From Edaphochlamys debaryana (lineage: Eukaryota > Chlorophyta > Chlorophyceae > Chlamydomonadales), in assembly GCA_016858145.1 (NCBI GenBank), contig JAEHOE010000005.1, positions 1,550,001 through 1,614,000 of the forward strand: a DNA stretch of 64,000 nt, written 5' to 3'. Positions within the stretch are counted from its first letter, which is position 1. Every line of letters starts with the position of its first letter. The notes beneath the pieces were generated by a model. The model was given only the letters and a program-made list of their open reading frames with translations, made no database searches and was not told where the DNA came from. A program made the translations under genes and the position numbers. Of the stretch, positions 19,201 to 29,647 are shown piece after piece.

Positions 19201-21684
19201 GACCGACCGCCCAGCAGCGCCGCCTCCGCCAGCCGTGCTACCAGCACTGGTCCACCCAACGGCGGGTTCTGCCAGGCTGCTAGGGTCGCCTGGTCCTGCT
19301 CCTGCGGCCGCACTCTCTCCTGGCGAAGAGGGTGGTCTGCTAGCCCCCCAGTGGCGGGTGGCTGCGCCCCGCCGGTCCCTTCCAGCTGCGCTAGCTTCTG
19401 TTGGAGATGGTCGATTTTAGCCAGCAGTTTGTCGTTGAGTTGTGCGGTCTTCTGCCAGCCGGCATCCACCCGTTCCTGCAGATGCTCCTTCTCCTGCATG
19501 ACCTGCCGCAGCTGCTGCTGCAGGGCGCCCACCGCAGCGGCGTGCTGCTCGCCTGCCGCCGCCAGCTCTTGCTCGGCCTCCTCCCGTTGCCGCTGCGCCG
19601 CCGCCAGCTGCTGTTGCAGGGAGGCCACCGCAGCGGCGTGCTGCACGCCTGCCGCCGCCAGCTCTTGCTCGGCCTCCTCCCGTTGCCGCTGCGCCGCTGC
19701 CAGCTGCTCCTGCAGGGCGCCCACCGCAGCGGCGTGCTGCACGCCTGCCGCCGCCAGCTGTTGCTCGGACTCCTCCCGCTGCCGCTGCGCCGCCGCCAGC
19801 TGCTGTTGCAGGGAGGCCACCGCAGCGGCGTGCTGCACGCCTGCCGCCGCCAGCTCTTGCTCGGCCTCCTCCCGCTGCCGCTGCGCCGCCGCCAGCTGCT
19901 CCTGCAGGGCGCCCACCGCAGCCACCTGCCCTGCCTGGGCGACCTCCAGCTCTGCCTCCAGCTGCGCCTGCTGCCTGGCAGCAGCCTTGGCGGCCGCCTC
20001 TGCCCCCTGCTTAACCTGTCCCAGCTCCTTCCGGGCTGCAGCCTCCCCTGCCTCGGCCTTCTGCCGACGTTGCGCCTCCATGTCCGCCGAGCGGCTTGCC
20101 TCAGCCGCCTGATGCTGCAGGTCCTCCAGCTGCCTCTTAAGCCCGGGCACAGCGGCCGCCCTGTCTTGCTCCCGGGCCAGGGCGGCCTTGAGGGAGCGGA
20201 CCTCCTTTTCCAGTTGCCCAGCCTCCTCCCATGCCTGGGCGGCAGCATCAGCAGCAACTTCGGCGCGCCATTCATAGCGGGTCTTGCGCTCGCCAGCCTC
20301 CGACAGCTGTGCCTTCAGCCTGTCAACGTCCGCACGCATCGCAGCTGCCTGGGCTTCTGCCGCTGCCGCCTTGCGCCCGGCGTCCGCCGCCTGGCGCTCT
20401 GCGGCTGCCTGCCGCTGTTGCAGCTGGGGCACCTCGGCCGCCGCCCGCTGCCGGGCTTCCGTCGCCTGCGCCAGGGCTGCCGCCGCCTGCTCCTGTGCCG
20501 CCCTCAGCTGCGCGGTGGCAGTGTCCGCCGCCCGCTTCTGTGCGGCGTCTGCCTTCTCGGCGTGGTCCTTGCATGCCGCCTCTGCCTCCAGCCGCCGCTG
20601 CTCCTCCGCTTGCAGCTGCGTCCGGAGTTCCTGGGCGATTGTCTCCGCCTCCCTTGCCCGCGCCTTTGCCTGCCGCCGCCGCTGCTTCTCCGCCTTCCGT
20701 GAAAGCTCCGCGGCAGCCGCCCGCTCTTCAACCGTAGCGAGCTGTGCTCGAAGCTCATCTAGTTGAGCTTGGGCCGCGGTCAGCGCCTCCCCGGGCACTG
20801 CCGCCTCGCTCGGCGCGGCATGCGGCTTCGACACATCCCTGGCGGCCATTCGCTGGCGTTTCGCTGGAGGGTCAGCGCCCTGTAGGTCGCCAGGCCCTGC
20901 CGCAGCGCCCGGGGGGGCCGCGGGCGGGGCAAGACGTATCATCGATCCCTGAGCCGGGAACTCGCTGTCTAGTATTCCCCCCTGGTAACCCGCACGGAAT
21001 TCCACCTTGCGCCGAGGCTGCTGCGGAGGCGCCGCCGTGGCGGGACCCGCGCCGCTGCTGCCACCGCCGCTGCCCTCAGCCGGCACCAGCCCGCGGGCCC
21101 GCGCGCGGACGCTGTGGTGAACAGGCTTGGTGCGATCATGAACGAAGTCCACCACGGGTTGGTCGTACCGGTGCACGTAGTCGAGGAAGTTGGCGGCCGT
21201 GTGCGCCCCATCGTTGCCGCAGAAGAAGAATTCGGCATCTAGCGGCACGCCCGCGCAGCTGGGGTGGCACCACCGGTCACAGCTGCTCAGGGATGGAGGT
21301 GGAGGGAAGGGACACACGCGGGCTTGGGGTGGAGGGAAGCCGCGCTGGGGTTGTGGGATGGCCTTACGCAGGGGGTGCCGGCAACGAGAGTACGAGACGA
21401 GTGTGCTACCCTCTCCCCTTCCCTCCCAAAGCACAGCCCTCAGCCACCCAGCCCCCATCACGCGCTCACGGGACTGGGCATTGACTGTTGACGCTGGGGA
21501 GGGGCGAAGGGGTGGGGACAAGGCGGACATGGGTGCAGCAGTGCGAGGAGCGAAAGTGTGCTTTGACCCACGCTTACCATGGATTTGGCTTGTAAAAGTA
21601 ATGTCCGCACCGGATGAGCCTCCCGTTGTTGCCCTTTCGCCCGTGATACTTGCAGATGTAGCATTGATGAGTTTTAGGACCCAT
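16217..21684 (-). CDS. PHD-like zinc finger, coiled coil and five AP2 domains protein (1523 aa)
   Basis: Exons: 21684-21578, 21282-18845, 18627-18400, 18259-17456, 17211-16217; phases fit throughout (first junction phase 2, all others phase 1). Exon 1 gives HQCYICK and LIRCGHY; exon 2 opens with CDRWCHPSCAGV and FFFCG, completing a PHD-like finger whose third and fourth ligands are separated by about ten extra residues. Then come YDQPVVDFVH, RARARGLVP, a linker, and a coiled coil of about 500 residues with a 32-residue repeat. Exon 2 ends in a degenerate AP2 (19085-19200: VGTWNTSGGAF, SSEWSDPAQGRPVVP). Exons 3 and 4 carry one AP2 each; exon 5 carries two (RAYDRAAVQRHNEG, and LGTRSTPEEAGKLYDTAAV). 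A regulatory DNA/chromatin role is inferred from the domains. The stop may be premature. Confidence 0.78.
19531..19940. repeat. Coding minisatellite, 96 bp unit, about 4.3 copies
   Basis: Units start at 19531, 19627, 19723, 19819 and 19915, exactly 96 bases apart. Each encodes 32 residues of coiled coil built on AQRQREEAEQELAAAG and VQHAAAVASLQQQL. Successive units alternate between two slightly different versions, which suggests amplification of a two-unit block. Confidence 0.9.
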
Positions 21685-21851
21685 GGCCGTGGGCGCGCGC
21701 ACCGGGCACTGATCGTCTCTAAGAGCACTATGATAGAGATAGGGAGGAGGTAAGACTCTCAATTTCGGCAGGCGCGCGCGAAATGTGCCCAGCGCCGAGC
21801 ACCCGCCCGTTTACTCACCTCACGCCGCGCTCGCCGTGCCAAGAACGAAGT

Positions 21852-21859
21852 TTTTTATA
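21852..21859 (-). promoter_or_regulatory. TATA box candidate of the five-AP2 gene
   Basis: The minus strand reads TATAAAAA here, about 170 bases upstream of the ATG, inside a short AT-rich island that stands out in GC-rich surroundings. No experimental support is available. Confidence 0.4.
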
Positions 21860-22921
21860 TCATGATTGCACTACGGACAGAGTTCAGCGAGCGAGCACCG
21901 CGCGGAGCCCTCCACCGGTGCGCAGCTAGCCGTCAGGTCCTGGCAGGCAGGTAGGTGGTGTAGGCTAAGTTATATGCGCGTATTGTGCAGCAGGGCTACT
22001 AGGGACCCTCTACACACAATCCCCCGCCGACCCCTGACCCTCGCACGCCCGATTGCCCCGCTCCCCGCATACTGGTGCCTGCTAATTGCTACGCGGGGGC
22101 TGCCAGCCTGCTGTTGTTATGGGTGTGAGTGTTACACGGATAAGGGACGCCTGCACGCATCGAAGCCTGTGGCCAGGGACAGTGGGGCGCCCGAAGGCCA
22201 TGTCCTCGATCAGCAGTTCGTGCACGTCACCCGTGCATGGTGCTACCCCTGCTACCAGCCATGCTCCCGACCCGAAGCGCCTCAGTGCCACAAGCGGAGT
22301 CTGCTCTTTTCCGAAGTCCCACTAAACAAGGGTGTCTGTCCTCTTCAGGACAGGGAAAAGGGCTGAGCCCCAAACCCCGCGAGGCCGGGCAGCACTGGGG
22401 CCGCGCAATCACGAGCGAGCGCTGGGACCAGCGGGACAGAGACTAGCTGGGCCACGGTTAACAAAAGTAGAGTTTGAGGCTAGCAGCGGAGCAGGTAGAG
22501 TGCCTGGCCTAGACTGGGCCCACTACAAAATACAGGCATTCCCGAGGGGCCGCCGTCTGCAACCGCTTGGTCACCCTATGCTTCCAAGGAAGCCGCCGAC
22601 AACCGCCCAAGACCTTGCCGACAAGAAGCGAGCGCCGCTCCCCAAAACCTCACTTGACGCCATGGCCACCTGGTGACTGGCCACTGGCGGCCCGGAGCTT
22701 TGCGTGCCCTTTAACCCTTCCAGACCGAACGCCACCGCCAAGTAAGCCTCTCTCTGGCCGCCCTTGGTATATCGTTCCTGAGTCCATCTGTGCCTCGACG
22801 TCGCAGCTCTTGGCCCCGGCAAAGTTCTCAAGTCCATTCCGCAGGGCATCGCCAGAGCGTCCTAGCCTTTCGCGCAGCCACAGGTCAGTCTACACTTGCC
22901 GGCCGCGAACGGCCGCTGGCC
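21860..22921. other. Intergenic stretch with a dispersed repeat
   Basis: This lies between the promoter of the five-AP2 gene and the stop of the AP endonuclease. It holds the 150 bp repeat at 22157-22306. A TTACA (reverse TGTAA) at 22132-22136 is the closest poly(A)-signal candidate I see for the AP endonuclease transcript. No other gene is supported. Confidence 0.5.
22157..22306 (+). repeat. Dispersed repeat, left copy
   Basis: About 150 bases starting gcatcgaagcctgtggcc and ending near agtctgctc recur, with a few substitutions and one small insertion, as the reverse complement at 53901-54059. Both copies are open in some frames, but I do not recognise a protein. Confidence 0.85.
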
Positions 22922-24278
22922 CTAGGCTTTGACCAGCGTGAGCCCCAGCGGCAGATGGTCGCTGCCGTACACGTCCGTCAGGATCCAGCTGTCGTACACC
23001 CGCAGCGGGGCCGTACTGGCTGCCGCGCCGGCCCCCTCATCGCCCGCAGCTTGGGGCATGAGGGACGGCGAAGTGAGGAAGTAGTCCAGGCGCCATCCCT
23101 GAAGAGACGGTGTGGGGAGGATGCGGGGGCCGAGGGCAAAGGGCAAAGGGCGAAGGTGGGAGGGGCACAGAGAGGCCACGTGCAAGAACGAATTGAGCTG
23201 AGAGGGCATGAGGTTTGGGCCATGGACCTCACGCACCCCCACCCTCAACAGGAGCCACCGCGGGGTGTGCCCACAACCCTTCCGCACCTACACACATGTG
23301 CCCCGCGCGGCTCCCCAGCAACCCACCATTGCATTCTGGCCAATCTGTCACTCCTCTCCGCACCCCTGATGAGTGCCTGATGAGTATGGCTCAACGCATC
23401 CTCTTCCAAATCCCCTGGCCGCACTCGCTGCCCATCAACCGCCCCTCCGCAGGCCCACCCGGGCCCACCTTGCCCTTCTCGCGGCAGTTGAAGCGGCGCG
23501 TGTAGTACGTGTACCCCACCGTGTCGGGGAACAGCGTCCGGAAGGTGTCCACCAGCCCCACCTCCCCCAGCAGCAGCCGCCCGAAGCTCTCGCGCTCCTC
23601 CTGTGGGTGCGGCGGCGGGCGGAGCGCGCAGGAAGTGGGAGCAAGATGAAAGAGTGTATGGTAGTGGGACACATGGTGATATGCACACGGTAGCAAACAG
23701 CGAGTGGAGTTTAGGAGCGAAAAGGTATTGGAGGGCGGAGTGGCAGGTGTGCACACATGCCGAGTACTGTCGCAAGCCCTCCAACCCGATCCCATACCAA
23801 CCCATTCCATCCCTGTCCTCGCACCGGCGTGAAGCCCGCGGACTTGAGGTTGGTCTTGGGCGCGTGGATGTCGATCTCCTTGTGGGCGCAGTTGAGGTCG
23901 CCCGTGAGCACCAGCTGGGGGCGGGGGCGCGGGGGGGAAGGGGCCGGGAGGGTGGGAGGGAGGCAATGGGGGAACGGTCAAGGGCGGAGGTGGGGAGGGG
24001 ACGAGAAAGGCTTGGTAGGTGGGGACAGTCGGTACAGGCCTGAGCCCGTGAGCCCACCGGGCATGCCCCGATTCCCGTGACCAGCAGTGGAAGGGATACA
24101 CAAGTAAACCAAGTTGTGCTTGTCTGTGTGCGTTCGGGGACGCACCGGCTTGCCCTTGGCCCCCAGCGCCTGCAGGTAGGCCGCGAAGGCTACGTCCCAG
24201 CGCTGCAGGCGGTAGTCGAGGCGCTTGAGGCCCTCGCCGCTGTTGGGCTGGGGTGTGGTGGGGGAGGGGGGGAGGGGG

Positions 24279-24320
<42 letters not shown>

Positions 24321-26954
24321 GGGGGGAGCGTGTCGTGAAGGGCGTGTGGTGGTGGGAGGTGGGGCGGAGGCAACGTGGCGGGGGCGATACGGTGGTGGTG
24401 GGAGGTGGGGCGGAGGCAACGTAGCGGTTCGGCGGGGGCCAGGGCGGGGCCGTGGAGGCAGCCAATATCCTGCGCGCGCCCGGAGCCCAATCTGAGGCAA
24501 CCCCACGCGACCGTGCCCGAGGCCCAAGCCCCAGGCCTCTCACCACGTAGGCGTTCACCACCACCACGTCATCCAGCTCCACCTGCATGCACGCGCGGCC
24601 GGTGGGAGGTACACCTGTGATGGGGCTTTCCAGTGCCTTGGTACTCCCGTTCCCTGGCGTATGCACCCACAGCTACCCAGAGCTCCTCCGCACGCCGCCT
24701 AGCCGCCCGCCCACCCACCGTCACCACGCGCCCCTCGCCCTCGTGCTCGGGGTCGGGTGCCGCCGCCGTGGTCTCCCCGGGCGGCGTGAGGCCGGTGCTC
24801 ACGGCCAGGGGCTTGGCCCGGGTGTGCACCGACACGCCCGAGTAGCCGGCCTTCTCCGTTGATACCGCCCACGTGTGCGTCCAGCCCTGGAGGGGTCAAG
24901 GAGGGACGGAGAGAGCGGTTTTGGTGGGCAGCTTGGAGGCGGCTGGGAGGGTGAGGCGGGCATGTGGCAGTGACAGCGGGTTGTGGTACCGGGCAAGTTG
25001 CTTGCGGGCAGGGTGGCGCGTGACTCTGCTCCAAGGGCCCTGAGCCTGACCTCGGGGCCTCCAAAGCGCCTTGCTTGCCTCCCCCCTTTCCCCCGCTCGC
25101 CTGCAGCCCCAGCGCCGCCTCCATGGCCCCCGTGTGGGCCTGCTGCAGCTTGTGCTCCTGGGGGCCAGAGGGATGCGTGGGGTGGGTGGTTAGGACTTAG
25201 GAGGAGGCAGAGCGGGGCTGGGCGCAGGCAAGTGCACGAGCTCCATGCCCACGTGGCTCCAGCCCGACAGGAATCCTAACAGGGCCCAGCACAGTCCAGT
25301 CTGTCCAGGCCCCAACACCTCCACACGCCCTCGGGCAGCCCCAGCCCACCTGCAGGCACACCACCTCGGCTCCCTCCCGCTCCACCAGGGCGCTGATGGC
25401 GGTGGGGGTCTGCGGGCCGCGGGCATGGGGGAGCGCTCGTGAGTGGAGATCAGGGGCAGGCCACGGCATTTCTTAGCGTGTCACCTCTGCGCGCTCACCG
25501 CCACCTTGTCCGCAACCCCTCCACACTCCGCGACACCCGTGCCTTCTGCCGCGCCCTACCCCAACAGCAGGCCGCCCGCCCCACCTTGCCCAGCACCGCC
25601 CTCAGCCCAGCCACGTTCCAGCTCAGCAGCTTGAGCGCCGCACCGCCCTCGGGCGGGGGCTTGCGCATGTCTAGCGTGTACACGGGCACTGGCGGGGGAA
25701 ACACGGTGGGGGGGGACGTGTCACGGAAGAGGGTGGGGGCGAGGCTGATACGGAGGTGGGGCTGCGTAGGTTGCCCCCCGGGTAAAAGGGGCCCGGGGAT
25801 GGGGGCCAAGGTCCCTCCCGGAGCAGAGGCGCGGAGCGGGGCCCGGGGAGGGGTGCCGAGGCTGGTGGTGCCACGGTGCTGTCAGTGTTGCAGGGGCGAG
25901 TGCAGATGGGTTGGCTGGCCAGGCTGGCGAGCCTCTAACTGCAACCGAGTTGGTGCCAGGCCCCGCCTGGAGCCACTCACGCTGCGGAGCGGGATCCTTC
26001 TTGGCTCGACCCTTCTTGGGGGCGGCCTCACCGTCCGCCTTGGGGGCGCTGCGGGGAAGGGAAGCAAAGGAAGCAAGGCGCTAACGTGAGACGGAATCCG
26101 GCAGTCCGCGTGCCGCACAATGCAATACGCCTGGTTGGCACTTGCGACATCCCAGGAACTGGGCCCCAAGGCAACAGCAGGCCGACACAGGCGCATACCG
26201 GTATGAGTGTCCTGCGGGCTGTGTGCCCCCCCGCCCCGCCTCACCTGGCCTTGCGTGCGCGCTCGTGCTTGGCCGGAGCAGCCCCCTCCTCGTCTGCCTC
26301 CTCCCCGGCGGCCTCCACATCCCCATCCACCACCTTGGCCTTGCCTTTGCCCTTGGACTTGGCACCTGCGCCCCTGGTCGAGGCAAGGCCAAGGACATGA
26401 CAGCGTTGCCACTCTGGATGCGCAGGCCCGCCCCTGCCGGCGGACGTCAAGGCACCCCGGGAGGGGGCGCAGGAAACCACGAGTGCGGGTGCCAGTCTCT
26501 TTCCACATTGAGCACTCGAGCGCTTCTGCAAGCCCCCTCACTTGGCCGCTCGGGCGCGCTTGGCGGGCGGTGCCTCCTCCTCCGAAGGGGCTTCCTCCTC
26601 TGACGCCCCCTGGGAGCTGGGCTCAGACTCCGGCTCAGGCTTGGGCTTGGCTTCCTTCTTAGGGGTCCTACCATACGATGACAAGGGCAGGATGTCAGAG
26701 GGCCAGGTTAGGTAAGTGTGAGCGGTTGAGGATGTTGGAGAGAAGGCAGAAGACGGACACAGTAGGGGGCCGTGGAGCGAGCACACCCACCTGTCCCCGC
26801 GACACCGGTGCTGGCGCCGACACGCACGCCTCTACCCCCGCGCCAAGACCCCTGCCTCCCCCACTTTCCCCTTGACCCACCGCTTCGGCCGGGCGCGTGG
26901 AGATGCGGTTTCCTCGCCTCCGCCCTCCGCCGAGACCGCCTTGGCCTTCCCCAT
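22922..26954 (-). CDS. APE: AP endonuclease, exonuclease III / APE1 family (441 aa)
   Basis: Cleaves DNA 5' of abasic sites in base-excision repair. Thirteen exons: 26954-26881, 26667-26542, 26373-26245, 26048-25981, 25688-25585, 25409-25350, 25157-25101, 24886-24719, 24582-24544, 24247-24146, 23914-23825, 23600-23469, 23098-22922. Residues 1-135 are a Lys/Glu/Pro-rich tail ([29 protein letters not shown]). The catalytic domain has every landmark of the family: Asn157 in [11 protein letters not shown], Glu188 after CLQ (metal ligand), Tyr274 in NAYVPNSG, Asp315 and Asn317 in [13 protein letters not shown], Asp388 in GWRLDYFL, and Asp430-His431 in [10 protein letters not shown]. The equivalents in APE1 are N68, E96, Y171, D210/N212, D283 and D308/H309. 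The N-terminal tail may hold a nuclear signal. The intron after exon 7 appears to use a GC donor. The gene is divergent from the RsmE gene. Confidence 0.96.
24282..24319 (+). repeat. Homopolymer of 38 G
   Basis: An uninterrupted run of 38 G, flanked by further G-rich sequence from about 24250, lies in the intron between exons 9 and 10 of the AP endonuclease (a C run on the transcribed sense strand). Length may be an assembly or sequencing estimate. Confidence 0.95.
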
Positions 26955-27349
26955 CTCCCGCACCAGAAGCCGAGCAGACACGCCGGGAGGGCCTAGAGGG
27001 CTATGCGGCTGTTCCAAGCGACGCGGCGTAGGTGTACTGGTCCGGAGGAGGTGGACAGGTGCAGACCAAAGTGCGCGCGGTGCCAAGGATCCCTGAAGGC
27101 GCTGTGCAACACGTCGGAGCAGATGCATGGGGCTTGCTGGAAGTCGGTGCTATGGTACTGCGCACAATGCAAGGCTGCTGCGTGATGTCCTTGCAAACTG
27201 CGCACGGTGCATTCGTCGCGGCCCCCGCTGACCTTGACTTGCCGCAAACGAAGCGACAGTACATAGACAAGCTCAGTGCCTACTCGCGACACAGAGGCTC
27301 ACCTTCATAGCTCGTGAGCGACCGAGAATTGCGCCGAACACGGCCACAC
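26955..27349. promoter_or_regulatory. Divergent promoter region between AP endonuclease and RsmE
   Basis: The two ATGs face away from each other 395 bases apart, so both promoters must lie here or within 5' untranslated exons. I see no TATA box. The region also contains a short Cys-rich open frame on the plus strand (27003-27185). Confidence 0.45.
27003..27185 (+). CDS. Possible 60-residue zinc-finger-like ORF
   Basis: ATG-initiated frame of 60 residues with a compact Cys/His pattern: KCARCQG, LCN, MHGACWK and LWYCAQCK. The order C-x2-C, C, H-x2-C, C-x2-C resembles a short PHD/RING-type treble-clef site. No homologue is recognised. The minus strand here is also Cys-rich (for example WACAMCGRV at about 27350, and APCAVCKD), partly because tgcgca encodes Cys on both strands, so the direction of coding, if any, is unsure. 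It may simply be 5' untranslated sequence. Confidence 0.25.
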   Translation: MRLFQATRRRCTGPEEVDRCRPKCARCQGSLKALCNTSEQMHGACWKSVLWYCAQCKAAA

Positions 27350-29294
27350 ATGGCGCACGCCCAGTGCCTTCGCGGCAGTCTCCAAGTAACACGTCTACCC
27401 AGTGCGTTGCGGGCATGGGCATTGCGGCCCGCGCGTCGTCCGTGCCACTCCTCCAGTCGCGCGTCGGCTGAGGCCCCCGCGGCGGCTGCCAGCACAAGCG
27501 GTCGGGAGGCGGAGGGGCGCACCAGGGAGCAGTGGGGGGAGGCGGACTTCGGTGCGCTACAGGTGAGGGGGGGGGGGCGCTGCCCTCACGCCAAGCTGCA
27601 CCCTACCCCTGGCCCCACGGCCTATGGCCCTCCCCAGTCCTCCCTGCAATCTCAACCTTCCCTCCCTCTCCTGCTCCTCCTCTTGCAGAAGCGCGCCGCC
27701 GCCCGCCTGCACCGCTTCTACGTGCCCCAGCCCCTGGGCCCCGCGCCGGAGCCCGCTTCGCTCGCCGCCCTGCTCGCCTCCTCCCCCTCGCCTGCCACAC
27801 CCTCCACCCTCCCCGCCTCCTCAAGCCCCAGCCCTCCCCCAGCAGCCCTGCCCTCGGTGGTGCTGGAGGGGGAGGAGGCGCGCCACGCCGCCCGCGCGCT
27901 GAGGCTGGCGCCCGGTGACCGCGTGGAGCTGTGCGACGGCCGGGGGAACACGGTGGCGGGGGTGGTGGCGGGCTCGGACCGGCAGCGCGTGTGGGTGAGT
28001 GCCGTGAGTTGTCAAAGGTTGACGTAGCTGCCTGACAGAGGAGGGGGGCGGGCAAGTGGGGGTGGGCGGGGGCGAGAGGGCACGCGGGGGAGGACGGGGG
28101 TGCTGCTGGGGCAAATGAGTCCTGATGGATGGTCCGCGCCTGGGCTTGGATGCGTGAGGGGCTGAGGGCCCACCACATGCAACACCCCTTCCTCACCCTC
28201 CATCTCCATCTCCGCCACCGACTGCCCTCCCCGCGCAGGTGTCCCCCGACGGCCCCGCCACGCACACCCCCTGGCGCGGCAGCCGCTGGGTGCTGGCGGC
28301 CGCCGCCACCACGCTCAAGGGCGGCCGGGCCGAGTGGCTGGTGGAGAAGGCCGCGGAGCTGGGGGCGCACAGCTTCGTGCCTCTCACCACGGAGCGGTCG
28401 CAGGTGGGGAGGAGGTGGTGGGGTGGTGGGGGTGGAGTGGGGTGGCTGTGGTGTGGGATCGTTGAAGCGTAGCGCGGGGGAAGGTGCCGGGCGCAGGGCG
28501 GGCCGGCGGGCAACGAGGAGCAGAGGCGGTGAGGGGGCGGGAGTCTCTCGTCCACCGTTTGCCTCCACCTTCAAACCTCTCTCCACTCTCCGCAGGGCGT
28601 TGGGAAGGCCAAGTTTCGGACGCGCGGGGGCGGGGGCCGCGGCGCCTCGTCCGGCGCTGACGAGGGCGAGGGCGGCGATGACTACCAGCCCGGGCGCCTG
28701 GAGCGTGTGGCCATCGCCGCCACCAAGCAGAGCCTCAGGCCGCACGCACTGGCGCTGGAGCCGCCCACGGCCCTGCAGCAGGTGGGGCGGGAGGTGCGGG
28801 GATGGGAAGTGGGTCGCGTTGACGTTCACGTGTCTCAAAAGAGATGAGGAGAGAGGCGGGTGGGGCAACGCGAGCAGGATGGGTGTCTAACACCGGTAAG
28901 TCACTTGACTTGTGCTCTAGGACCGACCCTGCACCTTCCGCTTCCCATCACCGTGCAGGTTCTGCCATTGGTGGCCAAGGCGTCCGGCAGTGAGGGCGGT
29001 TTCGCTCTGGTGGCAGTGGCGGGGGCGCCGCCCCTACCCACCGTTCTGGCGGAGCTGCGGAGTGCTTCTAGGCAGGCGGGGGCCGGGGAAGAGGGGGCTG
29101 CGGGGGCGGGTTCAAGCCCGAGTCCTCTCAGGGTGCTGTTGATTGGGCCGGAGGGGGACTTCACGCCAGGGGAGTTGGCGGCTCTGGTGGAGGCGGGGGC
29201 GCGGCCCGTGGGGTTGGGGGCCAACCGGCTGCGGACCGAGACGGCGGCGATTGGGTTGCTGGCCGCGTGCCTGTTCTCGGAGGGGGATTCGTGA
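27350..29294 (+). CDS. rsmE: 16S rRNA m3U1498 methyltransferase, RsmE family, with organelle-type presequence (401 aa)
   Basis: Methylates N3 of the conserved uridine near the decoding centre of bacterial-type 16S rRNA using SAM. Exons: 27350-27562, 27689-27994, 28239-28403, 28596-28781, 28959-29294, all joined in phase 0. The start is the first ATG of the open frame; a GTG lies 36 bases upstream. Residues 1-60 are Arg/Ser/Ala-rich and almost without acidic residues (RPARRPCHSSSRASAEAP), as in chloroplast or mitochondrial transit peptides. A PUA-like N-domain follows (LHRFYVPQPLG, GEEARHAARALRLAPGDRVELCDG). The SPOUT knot shows EWLVEKAAELGAHSFVPL, ATKQSLRP, GPEGDFTPGE (353-362) and NRLRTETAA (380-388), the SAM-binding signatures of the family. 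Target in the organelle ribosome is inferred from the presequence. Confidence 0.94.
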
Positions 29295-29647
29295 GAGAGT
29301 TGCCGCAGCGGGGCGGAAGAGGGGCTGCAGGGAGTGTTTCGGCGGTGAGGGGCGGTGAGGGGCGGTGTTTCGGCGAGCGGGGCCCCGGACGGCTGCATCC
29401 ATGTGCGGAAGGCCGACTTGGACGCGAAGGCATACATTGCTGTAAGCTCAGCTTCCTATATCGCATCTTACGGAGCTCGCAGCGTCTGACTCGCTGGACG
29501 CCACATACCGCGACCAAAGCGCGCCATCGGCAAGCGTTTGCGCTGGCCCACAAGCTGCTGTCTCGGCGGGCCTGGCCCTTAGCACATTCACATGCAACAG
29601 AAGGTTTAGCATCTGCGGCGCAGCGGAGGTCAGCGGCTGGGAGGGCC
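29295..29647. other. 3' flank of RsmE and 5' flank of the CobW gene
   Basis: Short spacer between two plus-strand genes. It holds the TGTAA signal and then presumably the CobW promoter; I see no TATA box or other recognisable element. Confidence 0.5.
29441..29445 (+). terminator. Poly(A) signal candidate of the RsmE gene
   Basis: TGTAA, the usual green-algal polyadenylation signal, occurs 147 bases after the stop codon and about 200 bases before the next gene. Confidence 0.5.

Noticed and set aside
22082..22291. Minus-strand frame with LLIEDMAFGRPTVPGHRL resembling a retroelement segment
   Set aside because: The resemblance is weak and falls in the dispersed repeat; no other transposon domain, terminal repeat or poly-A tail was found.
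27314..27349. GTG start of RsmE 36 bases upstream
   Set aside because: Nuclear genes start at ATG; the ATG at 27350 gives a complete transit-type presequence.
29101..29125. tRNA B-box-like ggttcaagccc
   Set aside because: It lies inside the RsmE coding exon and no A box or cloverleaf can be folded around it.
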